Notes: generated by a model from the letters alone, not told the origin. A stretch of DNA of 64,000 nt from JAFAXD01 sp963816775 (GCA_963816775.1 CAWFLX010000030.1:124001-188000), one strand, 5' to 3'. Shown: positions 24,515-33,582, numbered from the stretch's first letter. Numbers and translations: made by a program.

Positions 24515-24808
24515 GACCAAGAAACTCCGTTTGTTTGCTGGAATTGTAGCCCCTGTGGCGGACGCTTCGCATAGTGACATGCGTGCCGATTAGCTTAAGT
24601 CGCTGATCACTCAGAATACCACTGGCCTGAGCATTTGTTTGTCCGCTTATCACCCATAGTATCGGGTTGCAGACGGTCGGCTTGGCTCTTCTGCTTCGCA
24701 AGCTCCCCACCTCCCCCGGTTGTTAGCCTATCATTCGGCGAAATAGGGGGACAACGAGGGATCCAAGAATTTTGCGGCGTCGGTTCCTCGATCTTCCAAC
24801 ATTGTCGT

Positions 24809-24822
24809 TTGATCAGGATCAA
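24809..24822. promoter_or_regulatory. FixK/FNR box (perfect), duplicate of 5434
   Basis: TTGATCAGGATCAA with flanking sequence nearly the same as at 5430-5502. It drives only a frameshifted copy. Confidence 0.75.
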
Positions 24823-24876
24823 AGCCTGTGCCGGCGCGGCGGCTATGTTGGCCACCCGAACCAGAGGAGCAGGACA

Positions 24877-24970
24877 ATGCCGGTGGATGCCGCGTCGTAT
24901 TCATCCTTGCCGGAATCGTGCTCGCCCTCATGCTGTTTGGGGGGCGCTGATGTGGGCTCAACGATTCGGG
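24877..24970 (+). pseudogene. Frameshifted duplicate of the 37-aa membrane protein gene
   Basis: Promoter, RBS and start (ATGCCGGTGGATGCCGC) match 5502 onward. One base is missing after the sixth codon region (TCGTATTC against TCGATATTC), so the hydrophobic helix is read out of frame; another change follows near GGGGGGCGCTG. The remainder of 24581-25191 shows no gene besides the FixK-like box at 25114. Confidence 0.8.
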
Positions 24971-25113
24971 ATTTCATGACACCCACGATCTCGAAACTGC
25001 TGGAGCGCTTTTAGCAGTCTGGCATGACCGTGCGTGTTCGTTATTGCGACAGATCATTCATCAAACTGTCATCCAAGCGGCGATGATCATCTCCCAAGCA
25101 CCCCGCGCCAACT

Positions 25114-25127
25114 TTGATCTAGGTCAG
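25114..25127. promoter_or_regulatory. FixK/FNR-like box (one mismatch)
   Basis: TTGATCTAGGTCAG; last base deviates. 64 bp upstream of the PHA synthase start at 25192. Confidence 0.5.
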
Positions 25128-25191
25128 AGGCCGGCAAAAGCGTCGAGCTAATAATTAAGATTATGCAATGCCATGCCCGTGAGGACTGTAG

Positions 25192-27021
25192 ATGCTCGAA
25201 ATCGCCCCCGCACTGAAGCCACTCGATCCTTCGCCTCCGGCGCATCCGGCGCACGTTGACGTGCCGGCGGCGGCGACCGAGCCACCCGAGGGTGCGGAGT
25301 TGCCTTCGTTCGAAACTCTTGATCGGATGGCACGGGCCATGACCGCGCGCGTCACCCAGGGGGTCTCGCCGAACGCGCAGCTGGCGGCTTGGACCGATTG
25401 GTTCTTACACCTCAGCCGCGCTCCTGGACGCCAACTGGAGCTTGCGCAGCAGGCGATGATCATGGCCGCGCGGTTTACGCAGTTCGCCGTGAGCGCCGGA
25501 ATGGGCAAAGCACCCGCTCCGCCATTTCCGCCGCACGCGGGGGACCGACGCTTCGATGATCCCGAATGGAACAAACAGCCGTATGCGATCTGGCAGCAGC
25601 TTTTTCTTGGGTACGAGGACTGGTGGCGGGCGGCGACGCGCGGGATCCGCGGGATGACGCCCAAAAATGCGGCACGCGTCGGCTTCTTGGCCCGCCAGTC
25701 GCTCGACGTTTTCTCGCCGTCAAACGTGCCGTGGCTCAATCCGGTGATCGTGAAGCGGACGCTCCGCGAAGGCGGCGCGAACCTGGTGCGCGGCATGACC
25801 AATGTTTTCGACGACGTTCTGCGCACAATCGGGATAGAGGCCGCTCCATCACCGAATGGCTATCGGGTCGGCGAGGACCTCGCGATCACGGCCGGCCAGG
25901 TAATCTACCGCAACGATCTCATGGAGCTCATTCAATACAGTCCGGCGACCAGTGACGTAATCGCCGAACCGGTGCTGATCGTGCCGGCGTGGATCATGAA
26001 GTATTACGTACTCGACCTGCGGCCGCACAATTCGTTGGTGCACTACCTGGTCGAGCGCGGCTTCACCGTATTCATGGTGTCCTGGCGCAATCCGAGCGCT
26101 GCCGACCGCGACCTCACGTTCGATGCCTACCGCACGGCCGGCATCATGGCCGCGCTTGACGCAGTGAACGCGGTGGTCCCAGGCCGTAAGGTGCATGCCT
26201 GCGGCTATTGCATCGGCGGTACCCTGCTGGCGATTGCGGCCGCCACCATGGCGCGGGACGACGACGACCGGCTGGCCAGCGTGACGATGCTCGCCGCTCA
26301 GACCGATTTCAGCGAGGCCGGCGAGCTGATGCTGTTCGTCGACGAGAGCCAGATTGCGTTTCTCGAAGACATGATGTGGGACCAGGGCGTGCTCGATACC
26401 CGGCAGATGGCCGGCGCATTTCGGGCACTGCGGTCGAACGATCTCATCTGGTCGAAAATGATGCGCGAATACTTGCTCGGCGAGCGCGACGGCGCTACCG
26501 ACCTCACCGCCTGGAATGCGGATCAGACGCGCATGCCCTACCGCATGCATTCGCAATACCTGCGCGCGTTGTTTCTGGAAAACCGATTGACCGCCGGCCG
26601 CTACGCGGTGGAAGGCCGTGTAATTGCGCTCAAGGACATCCGCAGGCCGATGTTCGTGATCGGAACCGAGACCGATCACATCGCGCCCTGGCGTTCGGTC
26701 TACAAAGTGCACCTGTTCACCGACAACGAGCTCACCTTTGTGCTCACGAACGGAGGCCACAACGCCGGCGTCGTGTCAGAGCCAGGCCACGATGGCCGGC
26801 ACTACTACGTAGCGACGCGGGCGCCCGACGCCCCCTACGTCGATCCGGATACCTGGCTTGCACGTGCGCGACGCGCCGAGGGATCATGGTGGACGCAATG
26901 GACTTCGTGGCTCGAGTCCCATAGTGCCACTGGACGCGTGGCGTTGCCGAGCATGGGCGCGCGCGTGCGAGGGCTGACGCCGCTAGGCCCAGCGCCCGGG
27001 ACGTATGTGCGGCAGCATTAG
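25192..27021 (+). CDS. phaC: Poly(3-hydroxyalkanoate) synthase (class I type)
   Basis: 609 aa, the usual length. Polymerises hydroxyacyl-CoA into storage polyester granules. The lipase-like box is GYCIGG with catalytic Cys340; the Asp and His partners are in GTETDHIAPW and NGGHNAG. The N-terminal PhaC domain is recognisable (DPEWNKQPYAIW, FLARQSLDVFSPSNVPWLNP). PHA formation is a reductant sink at low oxygen, which fits the nearby FixK-like box. Convergent with the hydrolase at 27042. Confidence 0.93.
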   Translation: MLEIAPALKPLDPSPPAHPAHVDVPAAATEPPEGAELPSFETLDRMARAMTARVTQGVSPNAQLAAWTDWFLHLSRAPGRQLELAQQAMIMAARFTQFAVSAGMGKAPAPPFPPHAGDRRFDDPEWNKQPYAIWQQLFLGYEDWWRAATRGIRGMTPKNAARVGFLARQSLDVFSPSNVPWLNPVIVKRTLREGGANLVRGMTNVFDDVLRTIGIEAAPSPNGYRVGEDLAITAGQVIYRNDLMELIQYSPATSDVIAEPVLIVPAWIMKYYVLDLRPHNSLVHYLVERGFTVFMVSWRNPSAADRDLTFDAYRTAGIMAALDAVNAVVPGRKVHACGYCIGGTLLAIAAATMARDDDDRLASVTMLAAQTDFSEAGELMLFVDESQIAFLEDMMWDQGVLDTRQMAGAFRALRSNDLIWSKMMREYLLGERDGATDLTAWNADQTRMPYRMHSQYLRALFLENRLTAGRYAVEGRVIALKDIRRPMFVIGTETDHIAPWRSVYKVHLFTDNELTFVLTNGGHNAGVVSEPGHDGRHYYVATRAPDAPYVDPDTWLARARRAEGSWWTQWTSWLESHSATGRVALPSMGARVRGLTPLGPAPGTYVRQH

Positions 27022-27041
27022 TAGGTGACGCGTGCGGCTGT

Positions 27042-28169
27042 TCAAGCAGCGTCGAACAGCGCCCGATCGGGCTGCGCCAGCCAACAACCGATGTCGCGCC
27101 ATTCGTTGGCGAGCGTTTGGCGCCCCATGAAGAGCCCCAGATGCTCACCGGGCGCGACGGCATGACGAATAGCGGCCGGCCGGGTTCCCACCAGGTGCCG
27201 AAGCGCCAAGGTCTGAGCGGGTGCGACCACCTGATCGTCGCGCGCAGCAAGCAGGTAAATCGGTGTCTTCACGGACGCCAAATCGATGCGTCGGCCCAGC
27301 GCGGTGAAGGTCCCCGCGGAAAGCTCGTTCTTCAGGTAGAGCCGTTCCACGACTTCGAGATAGTAGCGGCCGGGCAAATCCAGGAGCCACGCATACCATT
27401 CGCGAAAGCGCGCCTCTAGCCGCCGGAAGCCTTCGGCGTCAACAGCATCAGGGCTTTGCAAGATTGCGCGGATCGCCTCGGCTTCAAGCGATTTAAGTTC
27501 CCAAAATCCGCGCAGGCGGCGCCCCAGCATGCGACCACCGCCAAGGCCGACCAATTCCCTGAATAGCTCGAGCGGCGTCGATTGCGCGAGCCGCGACAAG
27601 GCGCAGTCGCCGGCGCTGATATCGACCGGCGCGCCGGCCAACACCAGCCTGCGCAGTTTTTTGGGAAAGCGCGCAGCGTAGACGAGCCCCAACCAGCCGC
27701 CCTGACAGAGCCCAACAAGATCGACCGTTCCGCCCAGCTCATCGATCAGTACGTTAAGGTCGGCGATGTAGTCGTCGATGGCGAGCGAGGCCATGTCGGT
27801 GCGTGCCGAGCGCCAGTCAGTCACGAATACGGAAGCGCCGGTTGTATTTCGCAGCGCTTCAATCAAACTGTGCCCGGGCGCGATATCGGTGATAGTGGCA
27901 GCGTGCAGCGCGAACGGCGCACAGACCAGGGTGGGTTGTCCCTTTGCGGACGTGCCAAAGCCGCGCAAGCTCACGCTTTCGAGCTCGAGCACGATCTCAT
28001 TGGGCGTCACCCAACCCGGCTCGAGACCAAGCGGTTCGCCGTTTAGGTCGCCCGCCAGATCGAGGAACCCTTGCGCGACCGCGGCAGCGAACTCGCTCGT
28101 CTGTTCCGCCGCAATCGCCGGCCACAGCAGTCCGAGGGCAGCAAGGGGAAGGTCTGCAACACGAGCCAT
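27042..28169 (-). CDS. Alpha/beta hydrolase related to PHA synthase/depolymerase
   Basis: 375 aa. The nucleophile elbow GLCQGG has Cys like PhaC rather than Ser. Asp and His candidates are in LAARDDQVVAP and APGEHLGLFMG. The N-terminal half (EIVLELESVSLRGF, PFALHAATITDIAPGHSL, VTDWRSAR) resembles short PhaC-like proteins that lack the PhaC N-terminal domain. Likely acts on PHA or hydroxyacyl-CoA, given convergence with phaC; whether synthesis or hydrolysis cannot be told. Confidence 0.75.
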   Translation of the reverse strand: MARVADLPLAALGLLWPAIAAEQTSEFAAAVAQGFLDLAGDLNGEPLGLEPGWVTPNEIVLELESVSLRGFGTSAKGQPTLVCAPFALHAATITDIAPGHSLIEALRNTTGASVFVTDWRSARTDMASLAIDDYIADLNVLIDELGGTVDLVGLCQGGWLGLVYAARFPKKLRRLVLAGAPVDISAGDCALSRLAQSTPLELFRELVGLGGGRMLGRRLRGFWELKSLEAEAIRAILQSPDAVDAEGFRRLEARFREWYAWLLDLPGRYYLEVVERLYLKNELSAGTFTALGRRIDLASVKTPIYLLAARDDQVVAPAQTLALRHLVGTRPAAIRHAVAPGEHLGLFMGRQTLANEWRDIGCWLAQPDRALFDAA

Positions 28170-28204
28170 GGGTGAATATTACGATCAATTTTTCATTGGT
28201 CGTA

Positions 28205-28218
28205 TTGAGCTAGCTCAA
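28205..28218. promoter_or_regulatory. Palindrome resembling a FixK box
   Basis: TTGAGCTAGCTCAA is a perfect palindrome that deviates at both inner positions from TTGAT-N4-ATCAA. It lies 35 bp upstream of the hydrolase start at 28169. Confidence 0.35.
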
Positions 28219-28290
28219 AACCGCGCGCCCGACACGGGAGTTGCGATTTTGGCGGCTTGGACACCGATTCTGAGCGTTGCGTACCGTTGC

Positions 28291-28653
28291 CTACATCCCC
28301 CAGCGGCGCACGAACCAGACTTTGACCAGGTGGGTGAGGATCGCGTAGCTCAACAGCATGCTGGCAGCCAGCGACGCGAGCGTCAGCAGGAGCGCATTGA
28401 GCGGATTCTTGGCACGGCTCCACAGTTCCTGCGCGATCGTGGGTTTTCGCTCACGCGTCACCAGATTATGGCCATACTGGGCAAGACGCTGCGCTGCTTC
28501 AGCCGTCGGGATGCCGGCGTAACTCGACCCAGGTCGGTGACAAGACTGCGCGCCTGTAAGGAGACTGATGGAAAACAGCTCCTCGGTCTCGGCAACCGCC
28601 GCGGGTGCGGAGCGCGCGTGATGCATCGATGGGAAGAAAACTGGAAAGTTCAT
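28291..28653 (-). pseudogene. Mg-type P-ATPase remnant: N-terminus joined to last helices
   Basis: A 120-codon frame with the cation-ATPase N-terminal domain (GIPTAEAAQRLAQYGHNLV, RERKPTIAQELWSRAKNPL, NALLLTLAS). It passes straight into what looks like the C-terminal end of MgtA-type ATPases (SYAILTHLVKVWFVRRWG). Phosphorylation and ATP-binding domains (about 700 residues) are gone. The junction is in frame, so a mini-protein could still be made, but an internal-deletion remnant is more likely. Confidence 0.7.
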
Positions 28654-28696
28654 GGCCTGTCACATCGGTTCGAATCAGCCGCCGCAATGTCCGCGA

Positions 28697-31013
28697 TTAC
28701 CTCGCCACAACGGCATCGTAGATATCGTCTTCCTGCGCCATATGGATGCGCACCAGAGATTCAATCGTCTCGATCACGCGCTGCGCATCACGGATCACAT
28801 AACGGTCCATCTTTTCCAGCCGTAAATCTTCGACGAGGCGGGCGAGCAGCCGCGCCAAGTGCAGGATTTCGCGGTGCGCCCGGCTCATGGCGGAAAGCGT
28901 ATTGTGATCCGTTAGAACCTTGGCCAGTTTCGGATAGACGTTCCCTTCGTCATCGCGTTCGTGCGCGACGACCCCTCGCTGCACGATGCTATTGGCTTCT
29001 TCGACCAACGCAGGTGCACTTTCGGCCGTGGCGTCGTCGAGGGCGTCTGCAATCGAGCGGAGCCGATCGAGATCGTATCCGAGCGTCATGTGATCATGAC
29101 GCAACTCGCGCCCGGTTGATGCCGGGATCGTATGCCGAAGGGGGCGGTGCGCTGGGCGCAAGGCGCGCAGGGCGTTAAGAATCACCGTGACGTCGATCAC
29201 CTCCTGGGCGATTGCGGCCGGTACCGGAACAAGCCACCCGATCGCCGCGGCCAGCATCGCCAACATCGACAAACTCATACCGACGATGATGCTTTGCAGC
29301 GCAATGCGCCGCGCGCGTTGTGCAATCACGATGGCCTCGCCGACCCGGTCGAGCCGATCCGCAAGGATCACGACATCGGCCGCTTCGGACGAGGCACTCG
29401 CGCCGCGAGCACCCATGGCAATGCCAACATCGGCCGCCGCCAGCGCCGGCGCGTCATTGATGCCGTCCCCGACCATGACGGTCGGGTTAAGACGCTGCTC
29501 AGTGCGCACCGCGTCGACCTTGTCGGACGGAACGCGATCCGCCAACACGCAATCCAGGTCGAGCGCGGCTCCGATGGTTTGGGCGGCAGCCGCGCGATCG
29601 CCGGTGATCATCCCGATGCGCGCTACACCCGCTGCACGCAGCATGCGAATCGCCTGCGGCGCATCGGCGCGCAATTCATCGGCGAGCAGGAGGGCGCCAA
29701 TCGGCCGTTCATCGACAGCGACGAACACCACCAAGGCCGAACGCCACGAGCCGCGACGTAGGGCCCGTACGGCCCATGCATCGGCGTGCCGATGTCCAAA
29801 GATCATGTCGTGGGACCCAGCACTTACGCGCCGGCCCTCGACAATCCCATGCAGGCCGGAACCCGCGGACTCTTGGACCTGTTCGGGCATAAGCCAGGTG
29901 CAAACCGCGCTCGACGGCCGCTGCAACAATCGCGGCCGCGACCACGTGATGCGAAGCTTGCTCGAGCGAGGCTCCAAGTTGCAGCACGGTCTCGGGTTTT
30001 TCGTTGGGCGCAACCTCGAGCGAGAGCAGTCGCGCGCCGCCGACTGTGAGCGTGCCGGTCTTGTCCAGCAATACCGTATGAGCGCGTGCCAGCGCCTCGA
30101 GCGGAGCTCCGCCCTTGATCAGAATCCCGCGCCGCGCAGCCTGGGCAACGCCAGCGATCAAGGCCACGGGCGCCGCCAGAATGAGCGGACAGGGGGTTGC
30201 GGCTACGAACACGGCCAAGCCGCGGATGAGATCGCCGGAGAAAAACCAGGCGATGCCCGCCACGGTGACGGTGAACGGCAGGAAGAAGAGCGCGTAACGG
30301 TCCGCGAGCCGCACAAAGGGCGCCTTGGCGGTTTGCGCCGCAGTGACCATACGCACGATGCCCGCATACGTGCTCTCGCCCGCGGTTGACGTGGCGACCA
30401 TGTCGAACGTCTCGCCGGCGTTGAGCGCGCCGCTGGAAACCAAAGTACCTCTGGTTCGCAACACCGGAATTGCTTCGCCAGTCACCGCCGATTCGTCGAT
30501 CGTTGCGCTTTCCGACCTCACAACACCGTCAACCGGAATGACCTCGCCGGCGCGTACCAGGATCTTGTCACCGACGGCAATATCGCCGATCGGCACGTCC
30601 TCGATCGCGCCGCCGGCTTCGCGATGTGCCAAGCGGGGCGCTCGATCGACCAACGCGCGCAGATCGTGTTCGGCGCGCCCGACCGCGATGTCCTCGAGCA
30701 TGTTGCCGCCCGAATACATCAGCGCGATGACCGCACCTGCCAGCGGCTGGTCAAGCGCAAGCGCGCCGACCATCGACAAGAGCGCAATCGCATCGACCCC
30801 CAGCCGCTTCGCCAATAGATCCCTGATGATCGAAACCGCGAGGCCAGCCGCGACCGGTGCGGTCGCAACCCACCAGAATGCATCCGCAAGATCAGGATAG
30901 CCGGCGAGGCGTGCCAGGATTCCCGCTGACAAACCAAGCGTGGCAATGGCGATTAGTGCTCGACTGAGGACGCGCTCGGACGCGATTCTGTTTCTCCAAT
31001 TTGCTGTCGCCAT
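28697..31013 (-). CDS. P1B-5-type metal ATPase with C-terminal hemerythrin domain (frameshifted)
   Basis: Metal-exporting P-type ATPase, inner membrane. The N-terminal part (frame from ATG 31013) has TPCPLILAAPVAL in the metal helix and phosphorylation site DKTGTLT. The C-terminal part (frame ending at 28697) has MVGDGINDAPALAAADVGIA and QEVID. TPCPLI plus QExxD are the signatures of subgroup P1B-5 (iron/nickel, e.g. rhizobial Nia). A ~145-aa hemerythrin-like domain follows (RHDH, HERDDEGN, HREILH, HMAQEDD). The reading shifts by one base near 29895; removing one T restores a 772-codon gene. No N-terminal metal-binding domain. Confidence 0.85.
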
Positions 31014-31047
31014 GGAAACATGATGAGGGGAACAGCGAATGCATCGC

Positions 31048-31061
31048 TTGAGTAAGATCAA
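31048..31061. promoter_or_regulatory. FixK/FNR-like box (one mismatch)
   Basis: TTGAGTAAGATCAA, 34 bp upstream of the P1B-5 ATPase start at 31013. Confidence 0.5.
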
Positions 31062-31204
31062 TTTTGGAACACTAGCGAAATGGCGATGGCTTACCTCAAG
31101 AATCAGATCATCCTGATCCAAGGGGTGATCTTAGCTACTTGTATTTCGCACTGTATCGGCGCGGTGAGGACAGTATGATGACGACGCTGCGCCGAAGCGC
31201 GCTG

Positions 31205-31543
31205 CTAGCGTTGTATTGAGTACAAATAAGCTCGTACTGCCTCGGCGTCCGCCTGACTGAACCGAAAGTCCGGCATGTCGGGATGGGTTGAGATCAGCCT
31301 GTCGGTCATTCTCTCGGTCAAGTCGCGGATATCATAGCGATCGCCGATAGAGCGAAACGGCGGCGCCCCAAGGTGAGGACTTTGGCCTTCCTTGCCGATC
31401 GCATGGCATTGGGCACAAAGCCGGGTCAACAACTCCTTGCCATGATCCTCCAAAACGCCCGCTGCCGCCATCGATATTTGGCTCTCAACGATCAAGAGCA
31501 GGCAAATCCATCGCCAAATATTCAAAAAAGCTGTGTGATGCAT
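31205..31543 (-). CDS. Single-haem c-type cytochrome, periplasmic
   Basis: 112 aa with a signal peptide (about 1-27), CAQCH haem site and HPDMPDFRF with the axial Met. Closest in the window to the cytochrome at 5667. It lies 73 bp after the CBS-BON gene on the same strand; both follow the FixK gene, so a three-gene operon fixK-CBS-cytochrome is likely. Confidence 0.9.
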   Translation of the reverse strand: MHHTAFLNIWRWICLLLIVESQISMAAAGVLEDHGKELLTRLCAQCHAIGKEGQSPHLGAPPFRSIGDRYDIRDLTERMTDRLISTHPDMPDFRFSQADAEAVRAYLYSIQR

Positions 31544-31616
31544 AATCAGCCCGCCCTTCCGCGCCGCATCAATATCCAGCCCCCGGGATGGCCAGGCCTC
31601 ATCCTGCCGTTCGCAA

Positions 31617-32351
31617 TCAGGATGCCTTTGCTCGCGGCTCGCCCCCTTCAGGCATCGGGATCACCATTCCGGACATCGGCTCGATCCAGACGAGATGATC
31701 TTGGATCGACTTCACTCCAGGTGTGTTTTCCACGACGACGTGGATAGCCCCGCGCTGGCGTTCGTCGAAGAGCATGCCCCAGAGGTGCACGACGCCGTTG
31801 CGCACCACGATATCCAGGAGATTGATCGGGGCCCACGCCTGTTTACCGAGTTCCGCATAGATGCGGGCGCGAATAGCGGCATCATCGCTCGCCGCCGGCT
31901 TGGTCTCGCTTGCGATGCTCGCAAGCGCCCGCAGCAGATTGGCGCGGCTCACGATGCCGACGAGCATGCCGTCCCGCACCACCGGCAGCCGCTTGATCCG
32001 ATGACGCTCCATGAGCTGCACGATCTCATCGAGTGGAGCGTCCTCGGTGACGGTTTGAACATCAGGGCTCATGACCTCCCGCACTTTGCGGCCGCTCGCG
32101 TGCACGTATTCACTCGCAAGACGCCCCTGGCCCATGAGAAACTCGATCCAACCCGCTCGCTTTCGCTGGGTACCGGTCTCGGACCGTCGCAGCAAATCGC
32201 CCTCCGTCACAATTCCTACCAGCGAACCGTTCGTGTCGATCACCGGAAGACCGCTGAACTTGCGTTCCAGCATCAGCCGGATAGCCTCCATGATCGACGC
32301 GTCCGGGGAAACCGTCACCGGTTTCGGTGTCATGACGTCCGCGGCCCGCAT
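31617..32351 (-). CDS. CBS-BON protein
   Basis: 244 aa: CBS pair at about 1-60 and 85-145 (MRAADVMTPKPVTVSPD, GIVTEGDLLRR; VREVMSPDVQTV, IKRLPVVRDGMLVGIVSR) and a BON domain at about 160-230 (LLDIVVRNGVVHLWG, TPGVKSIQDHLVWIE). The tail adds ~20 residues. RBS AAGGAGG 4-10 nt upstream fixes the start at 32351. It starts 35 bp after the fixK stop. Confidence 0.9.
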   Translation of the reverse strand: MRAADVMTPKPVTVSPDASIMEAIRLMLERKFSGLPVIDTNGSLVGIVTEGDLLRRSETGTQRKRAGWIEFLMGQGRLASEYVHASGRKVREVMSPDVQTVTEDAPLDEIVQLMERHRIKRLPVVRDGMLVGIVSRANLLRALASIASETKPAASDDAAIRARIYAELGKQAWAPINLLDIVVRNGVVHLWGMLFDERQRGAIHVVVENTPGVKSIQDHLVWIEPMSGMVIPMPEGGEPRAKAS

Positions 32352-32386
32352 TGCACCCTCCTTATGTTCGACGTGCAGCAGCAGCA

Positions 32387-33088
32387 TCAGCCGTTGAGGC
32401 TGGACAAGACGGATCGGTTTCGCAGCACGATCGATCGCGAAGCCAACAGCTCGATCGTGTGGGCGCTCTCGAGTTGCGTCAGCGTGCGCGACACTGTTTC
32501 AATGGTAAGCCCGAGATAGTCGGCGATATCCTGCCGCCCCATCGGCAATTCAACCGAGCTCGATCCTGCCACGCGCTGCGACATTTCGAGCAGAAAGGCG
32601 GCGACTCGCTCCTGCGCACTCTTGATCAGGAGTAAAGCATGGTTGCGAGCACCGCAGAGTTCACCCGCGGTCATGGACCACAGCTCGCGGGCCACATCCG
32701 CGTCACGCTCGGCGACGCCCAGCACCGACCGTCGCTTGACCATCGCGATCACGCAGCCGGCGACGGCTTCGGCCGACCAGGTATGTTCGCCTCCGAGTTC
32801 GAGGCCGAAAATATCGCCAGGCAGATAAAAAGCGTTGATCTGGCGCCGGCCGTCGTTGAGGACCTTGTAGCTGCGAACAGCGCCGCTAATCACTTTGTAG
32901 ACGTATTCGGCCGGCTCTCCCTCTCCGTAAATCTCGGCGTTGCGGTCGTACGCAATCGCAATACTGGTCAGCTCGGGCGAGCCGAACAGCATGTGGGACG
33001 CCACGGCCGATGAACGACCCTCGAAATGCGCGCTGTGCGCCGCGTTCGGGGCTGGACGCCTGGCTTGGATCGTTGTTTGCAATTGCAT
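32387..33088 (-). CDS. fixK: FixK-type Crp/Fnr family regulator
   Basis: 233 aa. Cyclic-nucleotide-binding-like domain (about 45-150; YGEGEPAEYVYKVISGAVR, YLPGDIFGLELG) and Crp-type helix-turn-helix (about 185-215; GRQDIADYLGLTIETVSRTL). The E..SR recognition helix is the FNR/FixK type that reads TTGAT-N4-ATCAA. There is no N-terminal cysteine cluster, so it cannot carry the FNR iron-sulfur sensor; oxygen control must come through its expression. The 35-bp element ends 51 nt before its ATG. It is the natural candidate for reading the many FixK boxes here. Confidence 0.92.
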   Translation of the reverse strand: MQLQTTIQARRPAPNAAHSAHFEGRSSAVASHMLFGSPELTSIAIAYDRNAEIYGEGEPAEYVYKVISGAVRSYKVLNDGRRQINAFYLPGDIFGLELGGEHTWSAEAVAGCVIAMVKRRSVLGVAERDADVARELWSMTAGELCGARNHALLLIKSAQERVAAFLLEMSQRVAGSSSVELPMGRQDIADYLGLTIETVSRTLTQLESAHTIELLASRSIVLRNRSVLSSLNG

Positions 33089-33139
33089 GACGCGCTCCGT
33101 TGTTGGATGCCGGCGAGTTTACGAATGGCGCCGTCAAAG

Positions 33140-33174
33140 AAAATTCAGATAAGCCCCCTAAGGGATTTCCCGTA
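33140..33174 (-). promoter_or_regulatory. 35-bp conserved promoter element, copy C (fixK promoter)
   Basis: On the minus strand TACGGGAAATCCCTTAGGG, 5 nt, ATCTGAATTTT, ending 51 nt before the fixK ATG. A GTAAAC block 17-18 nt downstream could be the -10. Confidence 0.7.
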
Positions 33175-33205
33175 GGCGGCCCATGCGGCCGTTGAAGGGT
33201 TCCAG

Positions 33206-33238
33206 AAAAGAGAAACGCCCCGGCGGGGAGCCGGGGCG
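33206..33238 (-). terminator. Rho-independent terminator
   Basis: Perfect 9-bp stem CGCCCCGGC / GCCGGGGCG with a 5-nt loop (33216-33238), followed on the minus strand by TTTCTCTTTT. Terminates the 65-aa gene ending at 33298 and insulates fixK. Confidence 0.85.
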
Positions 33239-33297
33239 CAGTTCCTGAACGGGGCGTTGGGGAGGGTGGGGGATTGCCCGCGTTCAGAATTCAAGGA

Positions 33298-33495
33298 TCA
33301 ACGCACGGTCGACGCACCACTATTCGCATGGACGCTGAGGGTGCTGGCTTTGACAACGGTTCGCAGCCCCGGCTTTTCCAGCGCCGATCCGTTGGCAAAA
33401 AGGCTGACCAAAATAACCAGCATTGCGGCCAGTAGCGCAACCGCCACGACCTTCAGGTGCGTGACCGGATCAGCAGCAACCAGAGACGTATTCAT
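33298..33495 (-). CDS. 65-aa single-pass membrane protein
   Basis: Starts MNTSLVAADPVTHLK, then one strong hydrophobic helix (VVAVALLAAMLVILVSLFA, about 17-36) and a polar tail. RBS GGGGG 9 nt upstream; a TTG six bases earlier is a weaker start. It is bounded by the 35-bp element upstream and a clean terminator downstream, so it is a monocistronic small gene. I recall similar small proteins in Bradyrhizobium but no function. Confidence 0.75.
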   Translation of the reverse strand: MNTSLVAADPVTHLKVVAVALLAAMLVILVSLFANGSALEKPGLRTVVKASTLSVHANSGASTVR

Positions 33496-33547
33496 GCTCA
33501 ACCCCCAACACGATCTAACCCGTTACTATTCGCTTGAGCGTGGGCGC

Positions 33548-33582
33548 GAAATTCAGATGAACACCCTAAGGGAAATCCCGTA
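33548..33582 (-). promoter_or_regulatory. 35-bp conserved promoter element, copy D
   Basis: Minus strand TACGGGATTTCCCTTAGGG, 5 nt, ATCTGAATTTC; ends 52 nt before the ATG at 33495. Closest to the consensus. Confidence 0.7.

Noticed and set aside
27778..29178. Plus-strand frame of 466 codons across the hydrolase and ATPase region
   Set aside because: Runs antisense to a PHA-related hydrolase, the ATPase remnant and the hemerythrin domain; no recognisable protein.
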